Below, in pieces: positions 1-8,893 of a DNA stretch of 51,164 bases. Positions within the stretch are counted from its first letter, which is position 1. The number at the start of each line of letters is the position of its first letter. The notes under the pieces were generated by a model. It had not been told where the DNA came from. It made no database searches and saw only the letters and a program-made list of their open reading frames with translations. The DNA lies in the NCBI RefSeq assembly GCF_004117855.1, contig NZ_QWBW01000009.1:1-51164 (forward strand), read 5' to 3'. A program made the position numbers and the translations under genes. Source of the stretch: Modicisalibacter coralii. GTDB taxonomy: Bacteria > Pseudomonadota > Gammaproteobacteria > Pseudomonadales > Halomonadaceae.

Positions 1-2
1 GG

Positions 3-293
3 CCTCGGCCTCGCCGGCGTCCCGGCAAACTCCATGCGGACAAGGCGTACGATCATCGCCGTTGCCGCCGAGCCTGTCAGCGACGGGGCATTCAGCCCCG
101 TATTGCTCGTCGAGGTGTCGAGGATAGTCAGCGACTCGGCTGCCATCGCTGGGTTGTCGAACGAACCTTTGCGTGGCTGAGCCGGATGAGGCGACTTACC
201 ACGCGCTATGAGCGGCGAGTCGATATCCATTATGCCTTTACGCTGTTGGGCTGTTCCTTGGTCTGTCTGAACAAGCTTCAAGGCAGGTTTTGA
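3..293 (+). mobile_element. IS5-family transposase, C-terminal part (cut by window edge)
   Basis: This frame is open from the window edge to the TGA at 291-293 and has no start codon inside the window. The translation contains KLHADKAYD, RIARRG and RWVVERTFAWLSRMRRL, followed by RRVDIHYAF. These are the conserved DDE-domain C-terminal blocks of IS5-family (IS427/IS1031-like) transposases; the E of VVERTF is the usual catalytic glutamate. The insertion sequence probably ends just after the stop, near 294-306, where a short GGCGCTCTTAG-like end is visible. Whether the 5' part is intact cannot be seen. Confidence 0.85.
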
Positions 294-321
294 AAGGCGC
301 TCTTAGTACCACGGGGCGAGT

Positions 322-1503
322 TCACGAATCGGGGCAGACCATGCCGCGTGCATGAGCTTGCTTCCATAACCATGCCTGCATGCCCATGCCCGATAGCGCC
401 ACGAGCCCGGCGACGATGGAAAGCGTGTCGACAGGCATCTGCAGCGCCAGGGCGAACCCACCGAGCGAGGCGCCAAGGGCGCTGCCGAGATAGAGTGCGG
501 ATTCGTTCAAGGCCACCGCGAGAGTGCCGTCGCCCTGCGCTTCGCGGGCTTTCATCAACTCGTTGTTCTGGGGCACCTGCAGTGCCCAGCCCACTGCACC
601 CCAGAGTGCGATGGGGATCAGTGCCAGACAGGGGCTGATGCCGAGTAGCAGTGGCAGGGCGATCAGCGCGATACCCAGCAGCAGCATGATGGCGAAGGTG
701 AGTCTGGGGCCCGAAAAGTGGTCGACCAGCGTGCCGATCAAGAAGCTGCCGAGCACGCCGCCTACGCCCCACACCCATAGATAGGGCGTTACCGAGCGCT
801 CACCGTGCACATCGATCAGTGGCGCGATGAAGGTATACATGCCCAGACTGGCGATGGCGGCCAGCAGGGAGATGCCGAGCAGACCGATGACCCGGCGGTC
901 GGTCAGGATGGAGAGCTTGCGTCGCATCGGCACCACCTGGGCGGCGGGCATGGGCGGTAGGCGGAAGATCAGCCCAACCAGCGCCACCAGTCCGATCAAT
1001 GCAATCAACCACAGGGCGGCTTGCCAGCCCCAACGCTCTGCCAGCAGCAGGCCAAGCGGCACGCCGAGTACGGTGCCACTCGCCATACCGCCCATGATGA
1101 TCGAGATGGTTTTGCCGCGAGCCCCCGCCGGTGCCACGCCAACGGCCGCCGCAATGCCGATGGCGAGATAGGTGCCCGCCGCCATGCCGGCCAGTACACG
1201 CCAGGCCATCAGGGCGGCGAGGCTGGTCGTCAGCGCGCTCGCTGCGTTGGCGATCACGAACAACCCCAGCATCAGAAACAGGCCTCCGCGCTGGCGATGC
1301 GCGGGCAGCAGGGCGACACACAACGGCGAACCCAGTCCGTAAGCCAGCGTGAAGGCGGTGACCAACTGGGCGGCCACGGATACCGAGACCGTAAAGTCGG
1401 CCTGAATTATCGGGATCAGCCCGGCAGTGACGTAAGAGGCCATGCCCAGCGCGAAGGCGCCGATGGCCACCAGATAGGTGGTGCTATGTGTTCCGCGTGT
1501 CAT
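322..1503 (-). CDS. MFS transporter, DHA1 (drug:H+ antiporter-1) type
   Basis: This is a 393-residue inner-membrane protein with about 12 hydrophobic segments in two bundles of six, the usual size for a DHA1-type major facilitator exporter (AraJ/YdhP-like). The likely role is proton-driven efflux of small molecules; the substrate cannot be read from sequence. The start at 1503 has a good ribosome site (GAGGAAAG, six bases upstream). It is divergent from the XRE regulator at 1614 across a 110-bp gap, so that regulator probably controls it. The IS5 remnant ends only about 20 bp after its stop. Confidence 0.88.
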   Translation of the reverse strand: MTRGTHSTTYLVAIGAFALGMASYVTAGLIPIIQADFTVSVSVAAQLVTAFTLAYGLGSPLCVALLPAHRQRGGLFLMLGLFVIANAASALTTSLAALMAWRVLAGMAAGTYLAIGIAAAVGVAPAGARGKTISIIMGGMASGTVLGVPLGLLLAERWGWQAALWLIALIGLVALVGLIFRLPPMPAAQVVPMRRKLSILTDRRVIGLLGISLLAAIASLGMYTFIAPLIDVHGERSVTPYLWVWGVGGVLGSFLIGTLVDHFSGPRLTFAIMLLLGIALIALPLLLGISPCLALIPIALWGAVGWALQVPQNNELMKAREAQGDGTLAVALNESALYLGSALGASLGGFALALQMPVDTLSIVAGLVALSGMGMQAWLWKQAHARGMVCPDS

Positions 1504-1613
1504 CTGTACTTTCCTCGAGATGTCGAATGGCAGTGCAGGGAAGTACGCGGAGTGTGCGGTCGGCTTTAGAGGGTTACAATTTAACTGTTTATGCTATTAC
1601 TAGAGGCAACAGA

Positions 1614-2492
1614 ATGGCCCAGGAGAGAACGCTAGACCGCACGCGCCAGGAACTCGCCGAATTTCTGCGTACCCGACGTGAGCGGATCTCCCCCGAGTCG
1701 GTAGGCCTCCCGGCGGGATCACGTCGGCGCACGCCGGGGTTGCGGCGAGAGGAAGTCGCGGCGCTCTCGGGCGTGGGAGTGACCTGGTACACCTGGCTGG
1801 AGCAGGGGCGCGAGATCGGCGTCTCGTCGACCTTTCTCGATAACCTGTCCCGAGCACTGCAACTGGACGCAGCGGAGCGGCACCATCTGTTTCTGCTGAC
1901 TCACCAGCGCCCGCCGGTCGAGCCGGGCAAGACCTGGTGTCAGGTGCCGGCTCTGGTGAAGCGCCTGATGGACGACCTGACGACACGCCCCTGCTACGTA
2001 CTGAACCTGCGCTGGGACGTGTTGGCCTGGAACGACGCGGCGGCGCGGGTATTCGGCTTCGACCGCCAACCAGCCGAGTATCGCAACCTGCTGTGGATGC
2101 TGTTCACCGACCCCGAGCTGCGCCGGGTGATCGCCGATTGGCCGACCCAGGCGCCACGCATTCTCTCCAGCTTTCGCCGCGACTATGCGCGGGCGGACGA
2201 TGACCCTGCCATCGGCAACCTGGTGAAGGAGCTTTCAGCGCACTCCTCCGAATTTGGCCAATGGTGGCGTCGCCACGAAGTGGACGCCCCATGCCAGGGC
2301 GTGCGCGCGCTCGATCTCGATGGACTGGGCAAGGTCGACTTCGAGCACACCAGTCTCATCGTCGACGAAGGCCGGCATCTGCGCCTGGTGGTTTATGCCG
2401 TGCAGGAAGGCGATCCTCAGGCCGAGGCTTTCGGGCAGTGGGGCGGTAGCGGAAAGCTAGATGTGCGGTCCCGCGGAGTAATGATCCTCTAG
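1614..2492 (+). CDS. XRE-family regulator with MmyB-like ligand-binding domain
   Basis: The 292-residue product begins MAQERTLDRTRQELAEFLR. An N-terminal helix-turn-helix (about residues 10-75, with GLRREEVAALSGVGVTWYTWLEQGR) is typical of XRE/Cro DNA-binding domains. A C-terminal region (about 105-280) with NLLWMLFTDPELR and LVKELSAHSSEFGQWW matches the MmyB-like ligand-binding domain, thought to bind fatty-acid-like molecules. The ATG at 1614 fits the family's usual length, although the frame stays open upstream to 1488. It is divergent from the MFS exporter, which it likely regulates; this is inferred from position only. Confidence 0.87.
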   Translation: MAQERTLDRTRQELAEFLRTRRERISPESVGLPAGSRRRTPGLRREEVAALSGVGVTWYTWLEQGREIGVSSTFLDNLSRALQLDAAERHHLFLLTHQRPPVEPGKTWCQVPALVKRLMDDLTTRPCYVLNLRWDVLAWNDAAARVFGFDRQPAEYRNLLWMLFTDPELRRVIADWPTQAPRILSSFRRDYARADDDPAIGNLVKELSAHSSEFGQWWRRHEVDAPCQGVRALDLDGLGKVDFEHTSLIVDEGRHLRLVVYAVQEGDPQAEAFGQWGGSGKLDVRSRGVMIL

Positions 2493-2562
2493 TTTCTGCA
2501 CCCTACGCGGCTAATACTGGGTGTTCTCGGCTTGATCGCTGTTACCAAGCTATCTTGCAAAG

Positions 2563-2587
2563 CGGGCGCCTCAAGGGCGCCCGTTTT
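2563..2587 (+). terminator. Rho-independent terminator between convergent genes
   Basis: An 8-bp GC stem (CGGGCGCC / GGCGCCCG, 5-base loop) is followed by TTTT. It lies 70 bp after the XRE regulator stop and just past the stop of the convergent FAD oxidoreductase. The T run favours termination of plus-strand transcripts. Confidence 0.7.
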
Positions 2588-2602
2588 CGTGTTGCTTTGC
2601 AC

Positions 2603-3844
2603 TCAGAAGCGGTCGACCCGGAACGGGGTCATATCCAGCGCGGGCGCTTCGCCATCCATCATCTGGGCGAGCAGTTCGCCGGTGGCCGGGCCCAGGGTAA
2701 AGCCCTGATGGCCGTGGCCGAAGGCGAGCCACAGCCCTGCCTTGTCGGGGGCGGGGCCGATCACCGGTTTCATGTCGGGCAGGCAGGGGCGGGCGCCTTT
2801 CCAGGGTTGACTGTCGCGACGCTTGCCCAGCGGGAACAGCTTGCGTGCCACCTTCTCGGCGGCGGCCAGCTGCTTGTACTGGGGCGGCGAGTTCAGGTCG
2901 GCCAGCTCGGCGCCGGTGGTCAGGCGAATCCCGGCGCGCATGGGTTCGAGCAGGAATCCCTTCTCGGCGTCCATCACCCAGTGATTGAGCCTGGCCTCGT
3001 TTTCGGCGGAGTAGTGCATGTGGTAGCCGCGTTTCACGAACAGCGGCACCTTCATGCCCAGCCTCGACAGCAGTTCGCCGGTCCAGGGGCCCATGGCCAC
3101 CACGACTTCCTCTGCCTCCAGATCCCCTTCGCTGGTCTTGACCTGCCAGCCGCCCTCGACCTGAAGCACATCCTCGACGCTGGCCTGCTTCACCTGGCCG
3201 CCCTGGTCGGCAAAGCTGCGAGCGTAGGCCTGCACCAGGCCGCCGGGGTCCGAGACCATCCAGGGCTGCGTCCAGTGGATCGCCCCGATCAGCCCCTTGC
3301 CCAGGTGCGGCTCCTTGGCGTAGAGCGCCTCGGCGTCCAGCACCTCGTACTCGACCCCGAAGCGCTCGTGATTCTCCTGGGCCACTTGCTGGCGTTCCTC
3401 GAACTCCTTGCGGGTGCGGTAAAGCTCCAGCCAGCCGCCCTTGCGCACCAGTGCCTCGGCGCCGGCGGCTTCGATCATCGGCGCGTGGGCCTCCTGGCAG
3501 CGCATGATCAGCGAGGCCCACTCGCGCACGATGCGCGCGTAGCGCTCACCACTCGAGTTCAGCCAGTAGTCCAGAAGCGGACCCGCCGCGCTCATCATGC
3601 CGGTGGGGCGGTAGCGGATATCCACCTGGCGGTTGGGCAGCACCCGCAGCAGGGTGCCGATATCCTTGGGGAAGGCGTAGGGGCGCACGGCCTCGCGCTG
3701 GATGATGCCGGCATTGCCGAAGGAGGTCTCGAGCCCCGGCTCGCGGCGGTCCACCAGCGTGACGTCATGGCCGCGACGCACCAGGTGCCAGGCCACGGAT
3801 ACGCCGACCATGCCGGCACCCAGAACGATGATATTGCGGGCCAT
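2603..3844 (-). CDS. FAD-dependent D-amino-acid dehydrogenase-like oxidoreductase (DadA family)
   Basis: The 413-residue protein starts MARNIIVLGAGMVGVSVAWH. The GxGxxG dinucleotide-binding motif lies near residues 8-13 and an acidic residue (VDRREPG) ends the second strand of the Rossmann fold. TSFGNAGIIQ and a C-terminal block with GPAPDKAGLWLAFGHGHQGFTLGP are typical of DadA/DAO-type deaminating flavoenzymes. Family members oxidise D- or cyclic amino acids to oxo-acids and pass electrons to quinone at the inner membrane. The exact substrate is open: there is no dadX alanine racemase beside it, which weakens a D-alanine catabolism call. It stands alone, convergent with the XRE gene. Confidence 0.85.
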   Translation of the reverse strand: MARNIIVLGAGMVGVSVAWHLVRRGHDVTLVDRREPGLETSFGNAGIIQREAVRPYAFPKDIGTLLRVLPNRQVDIRYRPTGMMSAAGPLLDYWLNSSGERYARIVREWASLIMRCQEAHAPMIEAAGAEALVRKGGWLELYRTRKEFEERQQVAQENHERFGVEYEVLDAEALYAKEPHLGKGLIGAIHWTQPWMVSDPGGLVQAYARSFADQGGQVKQASVEDVLQVEGGWQVKTSEGDLEAEEVVVAMGPWTGELLSRLGMKVPLFVKRGYHMHYSAENEARLNHWVMDAEKGFLLEPMRAGIRLTTGAELADLNSPPQYKQLAAAEKVARKLFPLGKRRDSQPWKGARPCLPDMKPVIGPAPDKAGLWLAFGHGHQGFTLGPATGELLAQMMDGEAPALDMTPFRVDRF

Positions 3845-4059
3845 GAAAGTCTCCCTGCCGTTAATTATGGATAGCTTCGCCGCGTTGCGGGGCCTGTCAA
3901 ACCAGCGAGTGTATCAACACTTCCCATAAAATCGGCCAGGTGCTGATAATTAAGATTTTAATTCTGTATTGGAAGATTGATGCCGAGTATTTTCCCAATG
4001 GCATGGCGATGAAAAGGCGTTGTTTCCGTGGCCGGCGCCTGGGTCTGCACGCGCCATTA

Positions 4060-4285
4060 CCTGTTCCGTGATGCTATCTTCAGAGAGCCTGGTGGGGCCC
4101 AAGGGGGAAATCGTACACACCGACCGTAGCAGCCAATACGGCTCGACCCGGTACCCGTCGTGGCTGACACCCGTCACGCTCTCATGTGCAGCAGGCGTGC
4201 CAAGGGCAACTACTGCCATAACGCTTGTGTCGAGGGCTTCTTTCATAGCCTCAAGGTAGCCCTGAGGACCTCGAGGCTCGAATGA
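4060..4285 (+). pseudogene. IS3-family transposase (OrfB) remnant, frameshifted
   Basis: Around 4110-4150 one frame reads IVHTDRSSQYGS, matching the HSDRGSQY block of IS3-type DDE transposases. From about 4181 a different frame reads SRRAKGNYCHNACVEGFFHSLK, matching the usual SRRGNCWDNAVAESFFHSLK block, and stops at 4283-4285. The two conserved blocks lie in the right order but in different frames, and the rest of the gene is missing. This is a decayed fragment. The remaining bases of 3845-4440 hold no other gene I can support. Confidence 0.8.
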
Positions 4286-4440
4286 TCGCTCGGAGCGGTG
4301 TCCACGATTGCTGGGTAAGATCAGGGGAGCGCGTTGCCCGGATACCCAACGGAACCAGTAATCGGAATGATTCCCGGCATATCGATGTGATGATGTAACC
4401 CGAAGCGCTTCAAGAAACCCATGGACCGACAGGATCACGC

Positions 4441-5202
4441 ATGACGTTGAATATCGTACGACGATTGCTCCCCGAATGGGGTACGACCTACGGCCCGCCG
4501 GGTGACGGCCCATTTCCCGCGGTGATGATCCTGCACGGCTCGGAAGGCGCCTGGTCGGGCTGGAGCCATCGCAATGCGGTGATCCTGGCGGCGCACGGCT
4601 TCCTGGCCTTTCCCTTCGGCTATTCCCAGGGCGGCAATGTCTGGAACGCCGGCAGCATTCATGAGGTGTCGTTGGACCGCAGCGTCGCGGCACTGGAGGC
4701 CTTGCGGGGCTTCTGTGTTTCCTCCGGCCGCGTTGGCCTCTATGGCGTCTCGCGCGGGGCGGAACACGCCTTGCTGATGACCTCCTTGATGGTGCGGGAT
4801 GGCATGCCGGGCATTGCCGATGCCGTGGCCGCGCACAGCCCGCCGGACTGCATCTGCGGCGCGTTTGACGGGCGCACCTTCCGTGACGTGGGCGACCCCG
4901 GCTGGCAGGCGTGGGATGGCGCCAACCGCGCCTGGAACTGGCGCGGATCGTCCGAGACGTTGTTGCCGACCCAGCCGATCGAGATCGAGCGTTATGCCGG
5001 CCCGCTGTTCCTTAGCCACGGCACGGCGGATAGCGTCTGGTCGGTGGCGATGACCCGTCGGCTCGAGGCCCGCTTGCAGGCCCATGGCCGCACCCCGGAG
5101 GTTCACTACTACGAGGGGGAGGACCATGTGCCGCGCAGTGACGCGGAAAACACCCACCACACCCGATTGATCGACTTCTTCGCGCGCCACTTGTCTGGCT
5201 GA
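4441..5202 (+). CDS. Alpha/beta hydrolase (BAAT / dienelactone-hydrolase-like)
   Basis: The 253-residue protein has the alpha/beta-hydrolase pattern. MILHGSEG forms the oxyanion loop (about 29-36), the nucleophile elbow GVSRG (102-106) places Ser104, LSHGTADSVW gives Asp197 and EGEDHVPR gives His229. The triad spacing fits the acyl-CoA thioester hydrolase/BAAT C-terminal and dienelactone hydrolase groups. No signal peptide is visible, so it is probably cytoplasmic. The ATG at 4441 is preceded by AGGAT. It stands alone between an IS3 remnant and a degraded outer-membrane gene, a neighbourhood that looks like a decay region, although this gene itself appears intact. Confidence 0.8.
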   Translation: MTLNIVRRLLPEWGTTYGPPGDGPFPAVMILHGSEGAWSGWSHRNAVILAAHGFLAFPFGYSQGGNVWNAGSIHEVSLDRSVAALEALRGFCVSSGRVGLYGVSRGAEHALLMTSLMVRDGMPGIADAVAAHSPPDCICGAFDGRTFRDVGDPGWQAWDGANRAWNWRGSSETLLPTQPIEIERYAGPLFLSHGTADSVWSVAMTRRLEARLQAHGRTPEVHYYEGEDHVPRSDAENTHHTRLIDFFARHLSG

Positions 5203-5293
5203 GCGCCGTTGACCACGCCGTTGTCGGTGTCACGATGAGCCGGCGGAGGCCTGGGGGTGTCGCTAACGTGGTCCCTCGGCAGGCTGGTCACGG

Positions 5294-5331
5294 ACACCCC
5301 GGCGCCTCCATCAAGAGGCTTGCCGGGGTGT
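5294..5331 (+). terminator. Strong hairpin without T tract
   Basis: Ten-base arms ACACCCCGGC / GCCGGGGTGT enclose a second stem GCCTC / GAGGC with a 6-base loop. It begins 92 bp after the hydrolase stop. No T run follows, so it may be a factor-dependent terminator or a transcript-end stabiliser. Confidence 0.5.
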
Positions 5332-5372
5332 TCGCTCCCACTGGGTTAGCTCACGAGCATGAGGTCATCTGT

Positions 5373-5582
5373 TCAGAAGTTGACACCCATGCCGACGGTA
5401 TAGGCCCAGGCTCCGTCGTCATAGTTGTCCTGGGCGCTGTTGCTGCTGTCGAACAGAAACTGGTACTCGGCTCGACCCTGGATGAAGGTGGTCGGCAGCA
5501 TATAGTACTTGAGGCCGGTTTCCAGTCCGGCGATGCCGGTATCCTTCACGGCGTCACCATAAATGCCCCCAGCGAAGCCCCC
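5373..5582 (-). pseudogene. Outer-membrane beta-barrel protein, C-terminal remnant
   Basis: On the minus strand the last ~65 codons before the TGA at 5373 read as paired amphipathic strands (GLKYYMLPTTFIQGRAEYQF, then WAYTVGMGVNF). The terminal phenylalanine and alternating pattern are the outer-membrane insertion signature of small OMP beta-barrels. Upstream of about 5582 the frame loses this character and runs into the LysR gene, with no signal peptide or start. Only the last three or four strands remain. It is a truncated gene, probably cut by the same events that left the IS3 fragment. Confidence 0.72.
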
Positions 5583-5676
5583 ACGAAGGGGCGTAGCGCG
5601 GTCTGGCCCTGCGTGAGTCGATGCGGGCGGCCGCGCGCCAGTCACAGCGGTACCGGCAGTCAAGTCGCGTGATGGG

Positions 5677-6582
5677 TCACGATTTGCGGACTCGCGGTCC
5701 ACGTGAGGTTTTTGCGTTTTCCACATGCTGCCAGAAGGTGTGCAAGCAAGGAGCACTTTCCACGGGGGCCGCTGCGACCAGCCCGAAACAGCGCTCCACC
5801 CTCGGCCGCAAGGGCTGCACGCACAGGCCTTTCCTGTCTTCCGGCAGTACGGATTCAGGCACGATGGCGATTCCCATGTCTTCACGCACCAGGGCGCAAG
5901 CGCTGGCCCAGTCCCTCACGGTCACGCGGATATCCCTGAACGTCAGTCCTCTCGCTTCGGCCAGGCTGTGACCGTTGATATGGCAACCGCCACTGGCGTG
6001 GATGTAGGGCTGTGTGACCAATTCGGTCAGCTCGACGCCCTGCGCGCTGGCGCGCCGGGCAAGCCGATGTGAAGTCGGGATCAAGGCGACCCAGGCATCC
6101 CGGCCGAGTATCAGCGGGTGACGATCCGGTGTGGGGTTCAATACCACGCCAAGGTCGATGGTGCGGTCGGCCAGCCAGGATTCGACTTCCTCGTCGCTGC
6201 CTTCCAGCAGGACGATCTCGATCCCCGGGTGGCGCTGGCGGAAGGTCGAAAGCAGAGTGGGCAGCCAGCGCGAGAGGATCGAGGGGAAGCTGCCCAGGCG
6301 AAGTCGACCGCTGCCGATACCCTGGCGTTCATCGGCGAGCGCGCGAATGGCGTTCAGACTGGTGAGCATGGCGCGCGCGTGCTCGACGACCGACTCGCCA
6401 AAGGCGGTCAGGATCACCTCACGACGCAGGCGGGTGAACAGCGTGGCGCCCAGGGTTTTCTCCAACTGGGCGATCGCCTGACTGGCGGCGGACTGGGTCA
6501 TGCCGACGCGTTCGGCACCTTGCGACATCGTGCCGGTGTCCGCCACGGCCACGATCAAGCGCCAATGGGTGAGATTCATCAT
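5677..6582 (-). CDS. LysR-family transcriptional regulator
   Basis: The 301-residue protein has an N-terminal winged HTH (residues 1-62; MTQSAASQAIAQLEKTLG is the recognition-helix block) and a periplasmic-binding-like effector domain (about 90-290). It is a clear paralogue of the LysR gene at 11844: both have the same domain spacing, a GRLRLG(S/C)xPS linker, and a (S/T)GGC motif followed by VRDW. The cysteine in that motif may be part of the effector pocket (inference). It is divergent from the glutathione transferase at 6702 across 119 bp, so GST control is likely. Confidence 0.92.
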   Translation of the reverse strand: MMNLTHWRLIVAVADTGTMSQGAERVGMTQSAASQAIAQLEKTLGATLFTRLRREVILTAFGESVVEHARAMLTSLNAIRALADERQGIGSGRLRLGSFPSILSRWLPTLLSTFRQRHPGIEIVLLEGSDEEVESWLADRTIDLGVVLNPTPDRHPLILGRDAWVALIPTSHRLARRASAQGVELTELVTQPYIHASGGCHINGHSLAEARGLTFRDIRVTVRDWASACALVREDMGIAIVPESVLPEDRKGLCVQPLRPRVERCFGLVAAAPVESAPCLHTFWQHVENAKTSRGPRVRKS

Positions 6583-6609
6583 GGTAGTAGTTTAGCTAAT
6601 AGCTGAGCG

Positions 6610-6622
6610 ATCGAATATCGAT
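6610..6622. promoter_or_regulatory. Candidate LysR-type operator
   Basis: The dyad ATCG-AATAT-CGAT lies between the divergent LysR and GST genes. LysR proteins usually bind such short dyads in divergent intergenic regions. Position and symmetry are the only evidence. Confidence 0.35.
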
Positions 6623-6701
6623 TTTACGGATGCAAGAGCGAGACGCACCCTGGTGACCCGACGGCCAATGACGGCATGTCGCTACTCAGGGAGACGTTTC
6701 G

Positions 6702-7304
6702 ATGAAGCTCTATTACGCGCCGGTGACTTGCTCGCTTTCGCCGCACATCGTCCTGCGTGAGCTGGGCCTGCCATTCGAGCTGGTGCGCGTCGATAACCGC
6801 AAGAAAATGACCCAGGACGGTCGGGATTTCATGACCATCAACCCGAAGGGGTACGTCGCGGCGCTGGAACTCGACGATGGCACGATATTGACGGAAGGCC
6901 CGGCAATACTGCTGTACCTGGTCGATCTCGTTCCGCACACGGATCTGGCACCGCCGACAGCGAGCCGGGAACGCTACCGGCTGCAGGAATGGCTGGCATT
7001 CGTCAACAGCGAGATCCATGCCGGTCTGGCGCCGCTGTTCGATGCCTCATTGCCCGCGGCGGCCGGCGAGCGCTTCCGCGCCAAGATCCGCAAGCGTTTC
7101 GATTACCTCGAGGGCGTGCTGGCAAGGCAGGATTACTTGATGGGGGAGCGCTTCGGCGTCGCGGATGCCTATCTCTATACGGTGATGGACTGGTGCCGGT
7201 TGTTTGCCATCGATCTTGCCCACTGGCCGGCCCTGAGCCGTTACAGTGAACGGATCGGCGCAAGGCCTGCCGTTCGGGAGGCGCGTGACGCGGAGGGAAC
7301 TTAG
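6702..7304 (+). CDS. Beta-class glutathione S-transferase
   Basis: The 200-residue protein has an N-terminal thioredoxin-like domain (1-78) and an all-helical C-terminal domain (about 85-200). Cys10 (in VTCSLSPH) and His106 (in NSEIHAGL) sit at the positions of the catalytic cysteine and histidine that define bacterial beta-class GSTs. NPKGYVAAL supplies the cis-proline loop and LTEGPAILLYL the glutathione-binding Glu/Gly block. It probably conjugates or reduces electrophilic or oxidised substrates with glutathione in the cytoplasm. The ATG at 6702 follows GGGAGA. It is divergent from a LysR regulator, a common arrangement for inducible detoxification genes. Confidence 0.9.
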   Translation: MKLYYAPVTCSLSPHIVLRELGLPFELVRVDNRKKMTQDGRDFMTINPKGYVAALELDDGTILTEGPAILLYLVDLVPHTDLAPPTASRERYRLQEWLAFVNSEIHAGLAPLFDASLPAAAGERFRAKIRKRFDYLEGVLARQDYLMGERFGVADAYLYTVMDWCRLFAIDLAHWPALSRYSERIGARPAVREARDAEGT

Positions 7305-7384
7305 CCGCGGCATGGGGGCACCCGGCTTGTGCGCCCAATGCTACGCACCCCTCCCGCGAGTTTCAGGGCCGTGGCTGCTCCGTC

Positions 7385-8893
7385 TTATCGATGCGCCCAG
7401 TCCAGTTGCTCGAAGGCGCCCCGGGCGTGATCGTCCCGGAACAGGGCGTGGTCGCGGCGCACGCGGTCGGCGGCCTCGCCGGCGTATTCCACCATGTCCT
7501 CGACGAACAGTGCCGGTGGCCCGATGGCGTTGACGATCGCCGGTTCGACGTCGTGATCGATCCGGCCGGACTCGTCGGAGAGCGCATGCACATGGGCGAG
7601 CACGCGGCCGCAGATGCCGGCGTAGTCCTTCCATTGGCTCTTTGAAAGGTCGTCGAGGTCGATGTCGTCGCGAAACGGCGCACGCTCGCGCGACATGTAG
7701 CTCAGGCCGTCGAATGCGACGTGACCGTAGAAGACGTCGCCGCGCACCAGGTGAACGCTCTGTGCGTGGCTGATGCGCTCGGCACGGCTATCCATCTCGT
7801 AGGTCGAGGGCGGCACCAGGCCGGCCAGCGCCGAGCGTCGCGCCTGCTTGTATTCGATGATCAGGTCGTCGGTACCGTCGCCCCGAGGGCCTTCGATGAG
7901 CACGTAATAGCGGTTGAGCCCCAGCGAGGCGGTGCCCTGCCCGCGACGTATCGCCACGTCTTTCACGTGCATGGCCTTTTTACCTCGCCCCCGGGCGCGT
8001 TTCGGCACCTCGATGGTGTTCTCACTGACCAGGCGGTCGGTGATCGCCTGGAACTCGTCGCGCCGCGACGAGATCGGCACCAGTTCCTCGGTGGAGCGAA
8101 AACCGCTTCGCGTCTCGTCGAGGTAGTCGTCGGCCAGCCATTCGGCGCGCCGTTCGTCGGCGTCCTCGAGCAGCTTGCGGATCAGTTTCGGGGCGTTGTC
8201 GAAGCGCATCTCCTCGTCGCGTTCGGTCCCCTCGTGCGCTAGACGCTGCATGGCGTCGATGTAGCCCTGGACGAAGCGGCGGACGATCTTGGTGCGGTGC
8301 TTGCGCTTGAGCTCGCCTTCGGTTTCCGCGGCGATCATGAAGCCGACCGCGCCGCGCTTGATATCCCAGGTGAAGGGGGCGTAGTAGGCCTCGTCGAAGT
8401 CGTTGACCGAGAAGATCGGCACGTTGTCCACATTGGGCATGACGCCGAAATTCTCGGGATGAACGTCGCCCAGCGTGAGTACGGTGGGCATCCAGGCATC
8501 GTCGCCGGCCATGTCGCGATAGAACAGCAGTGCCGTGCCGCGAAAGAACGAGAACAGCGAGTCGGCCAGCTTGTCGAACTTGATCGCGGCCTCCTCGGAG
8601 GATGCCGCAATGCGTGTCTGGTGATCCTCGCGTAGCGTCTGGCGCACGTGCAGGCGGCGCTCGTGGCCGCTCAGCACGCGGGGTTGCAGCACGAATTCGC
8701 CGGCCGACACCGCCTCGGCCAGGCGGCGAAAGGTATCGACGCGCGTGGCCACCACCGGGCCCGCCTGATCGGCGGGCTCGCGTTCCAGCGCCGCCGCCAG
8801 TTCCGTCTTGCTCATCGTGGAGCGACCCGGTATCCCGCGTTCCTGGGCCTGTTCGTAGAGGGCCTGGCGTGTGTGTTTCTCGGTCTTCGACAT
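7385..8893 (-). CDS. DUF2252 family protein with Rho-N/SAP-like N-terminus
   Basis: The start is placed at 8893 (MSKTEKHTRQALYEQAQERG; ribosome site GGAAGGG), giving 502 residues. Residues 1-45 (TRQALYEQAQERGIPGRSTMSKTELAAAL) resemble a Rho N-terminal/SAP helix-extended-loop-helix. The remainder is a DUF2252 protein: LTLGDVHPENFGVM and VNDFDEAYYAPFTWDIKR look like the catalytic and metal-binding loops of the kinase-like aminoglycoside-phosphotransferase fold, to which this family is thought to be related. The substrate is unknown. No operon partner is visible, and it is divergent from the diguanylate cyclase with about 500 bp between. Confidence 0.82.
   Translation of the reverse strand: MSKTEKHTRQALYEQAQERGIPGRSTMSKTELAAALEREPADQAGPVVATRVDTFRRLAEAVSAGEFVLQPRVLSGHERRLHVRQTLREDHQTRIAASSEEAAIKFDKLADSLFSFFRGTALLFYRDMAGDDAWMPTVLTLGDVHPENFGVMPNVDNVPIFSVNDFDEAYYAPFTWDIKRGAVGFMIAAETEGELKRKHRTKIVRRFVQGYIDAMQRLAHEGTERDEEMRFDNAPKLIRKLLEDADERRAEWLADDYLDETRSGFRSTEELVPISSRRDEFQAITDRLVSENTIEVPKRARGRGKKAMHVKDVAIRRGQGTASLGLNRYYVLIEGPRGDGTDDLIIEYKQARRSALAGLVPPSTYEMDSRAERISHAQSVHLVRGDVFYGHVAFDGLSYMSRERAPFRDDIDLDDLSKSQWKDYAGICGRVLAHVHALSDESGRIDHDVEPAIVNAIGPPALFVEDMVEYAGEAADRVRRDHALFRDDHARGAFEQLDWAHR

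Noticed and set aside
2555-3874. 439-codon plus-strand frame opposite the FAD oxidoreductase
   Set aside because: The minus strand encodes a clear DadA-type flavoprotein; the plus frame is His/Gln/Leu-rich shadow sequence.
3950-4693. 247-codon minus-strand frame over the IS3 remnant and hydrolase start
   Set aside because: No family-like sequence, and it overlaps a well-supported hydrolase.
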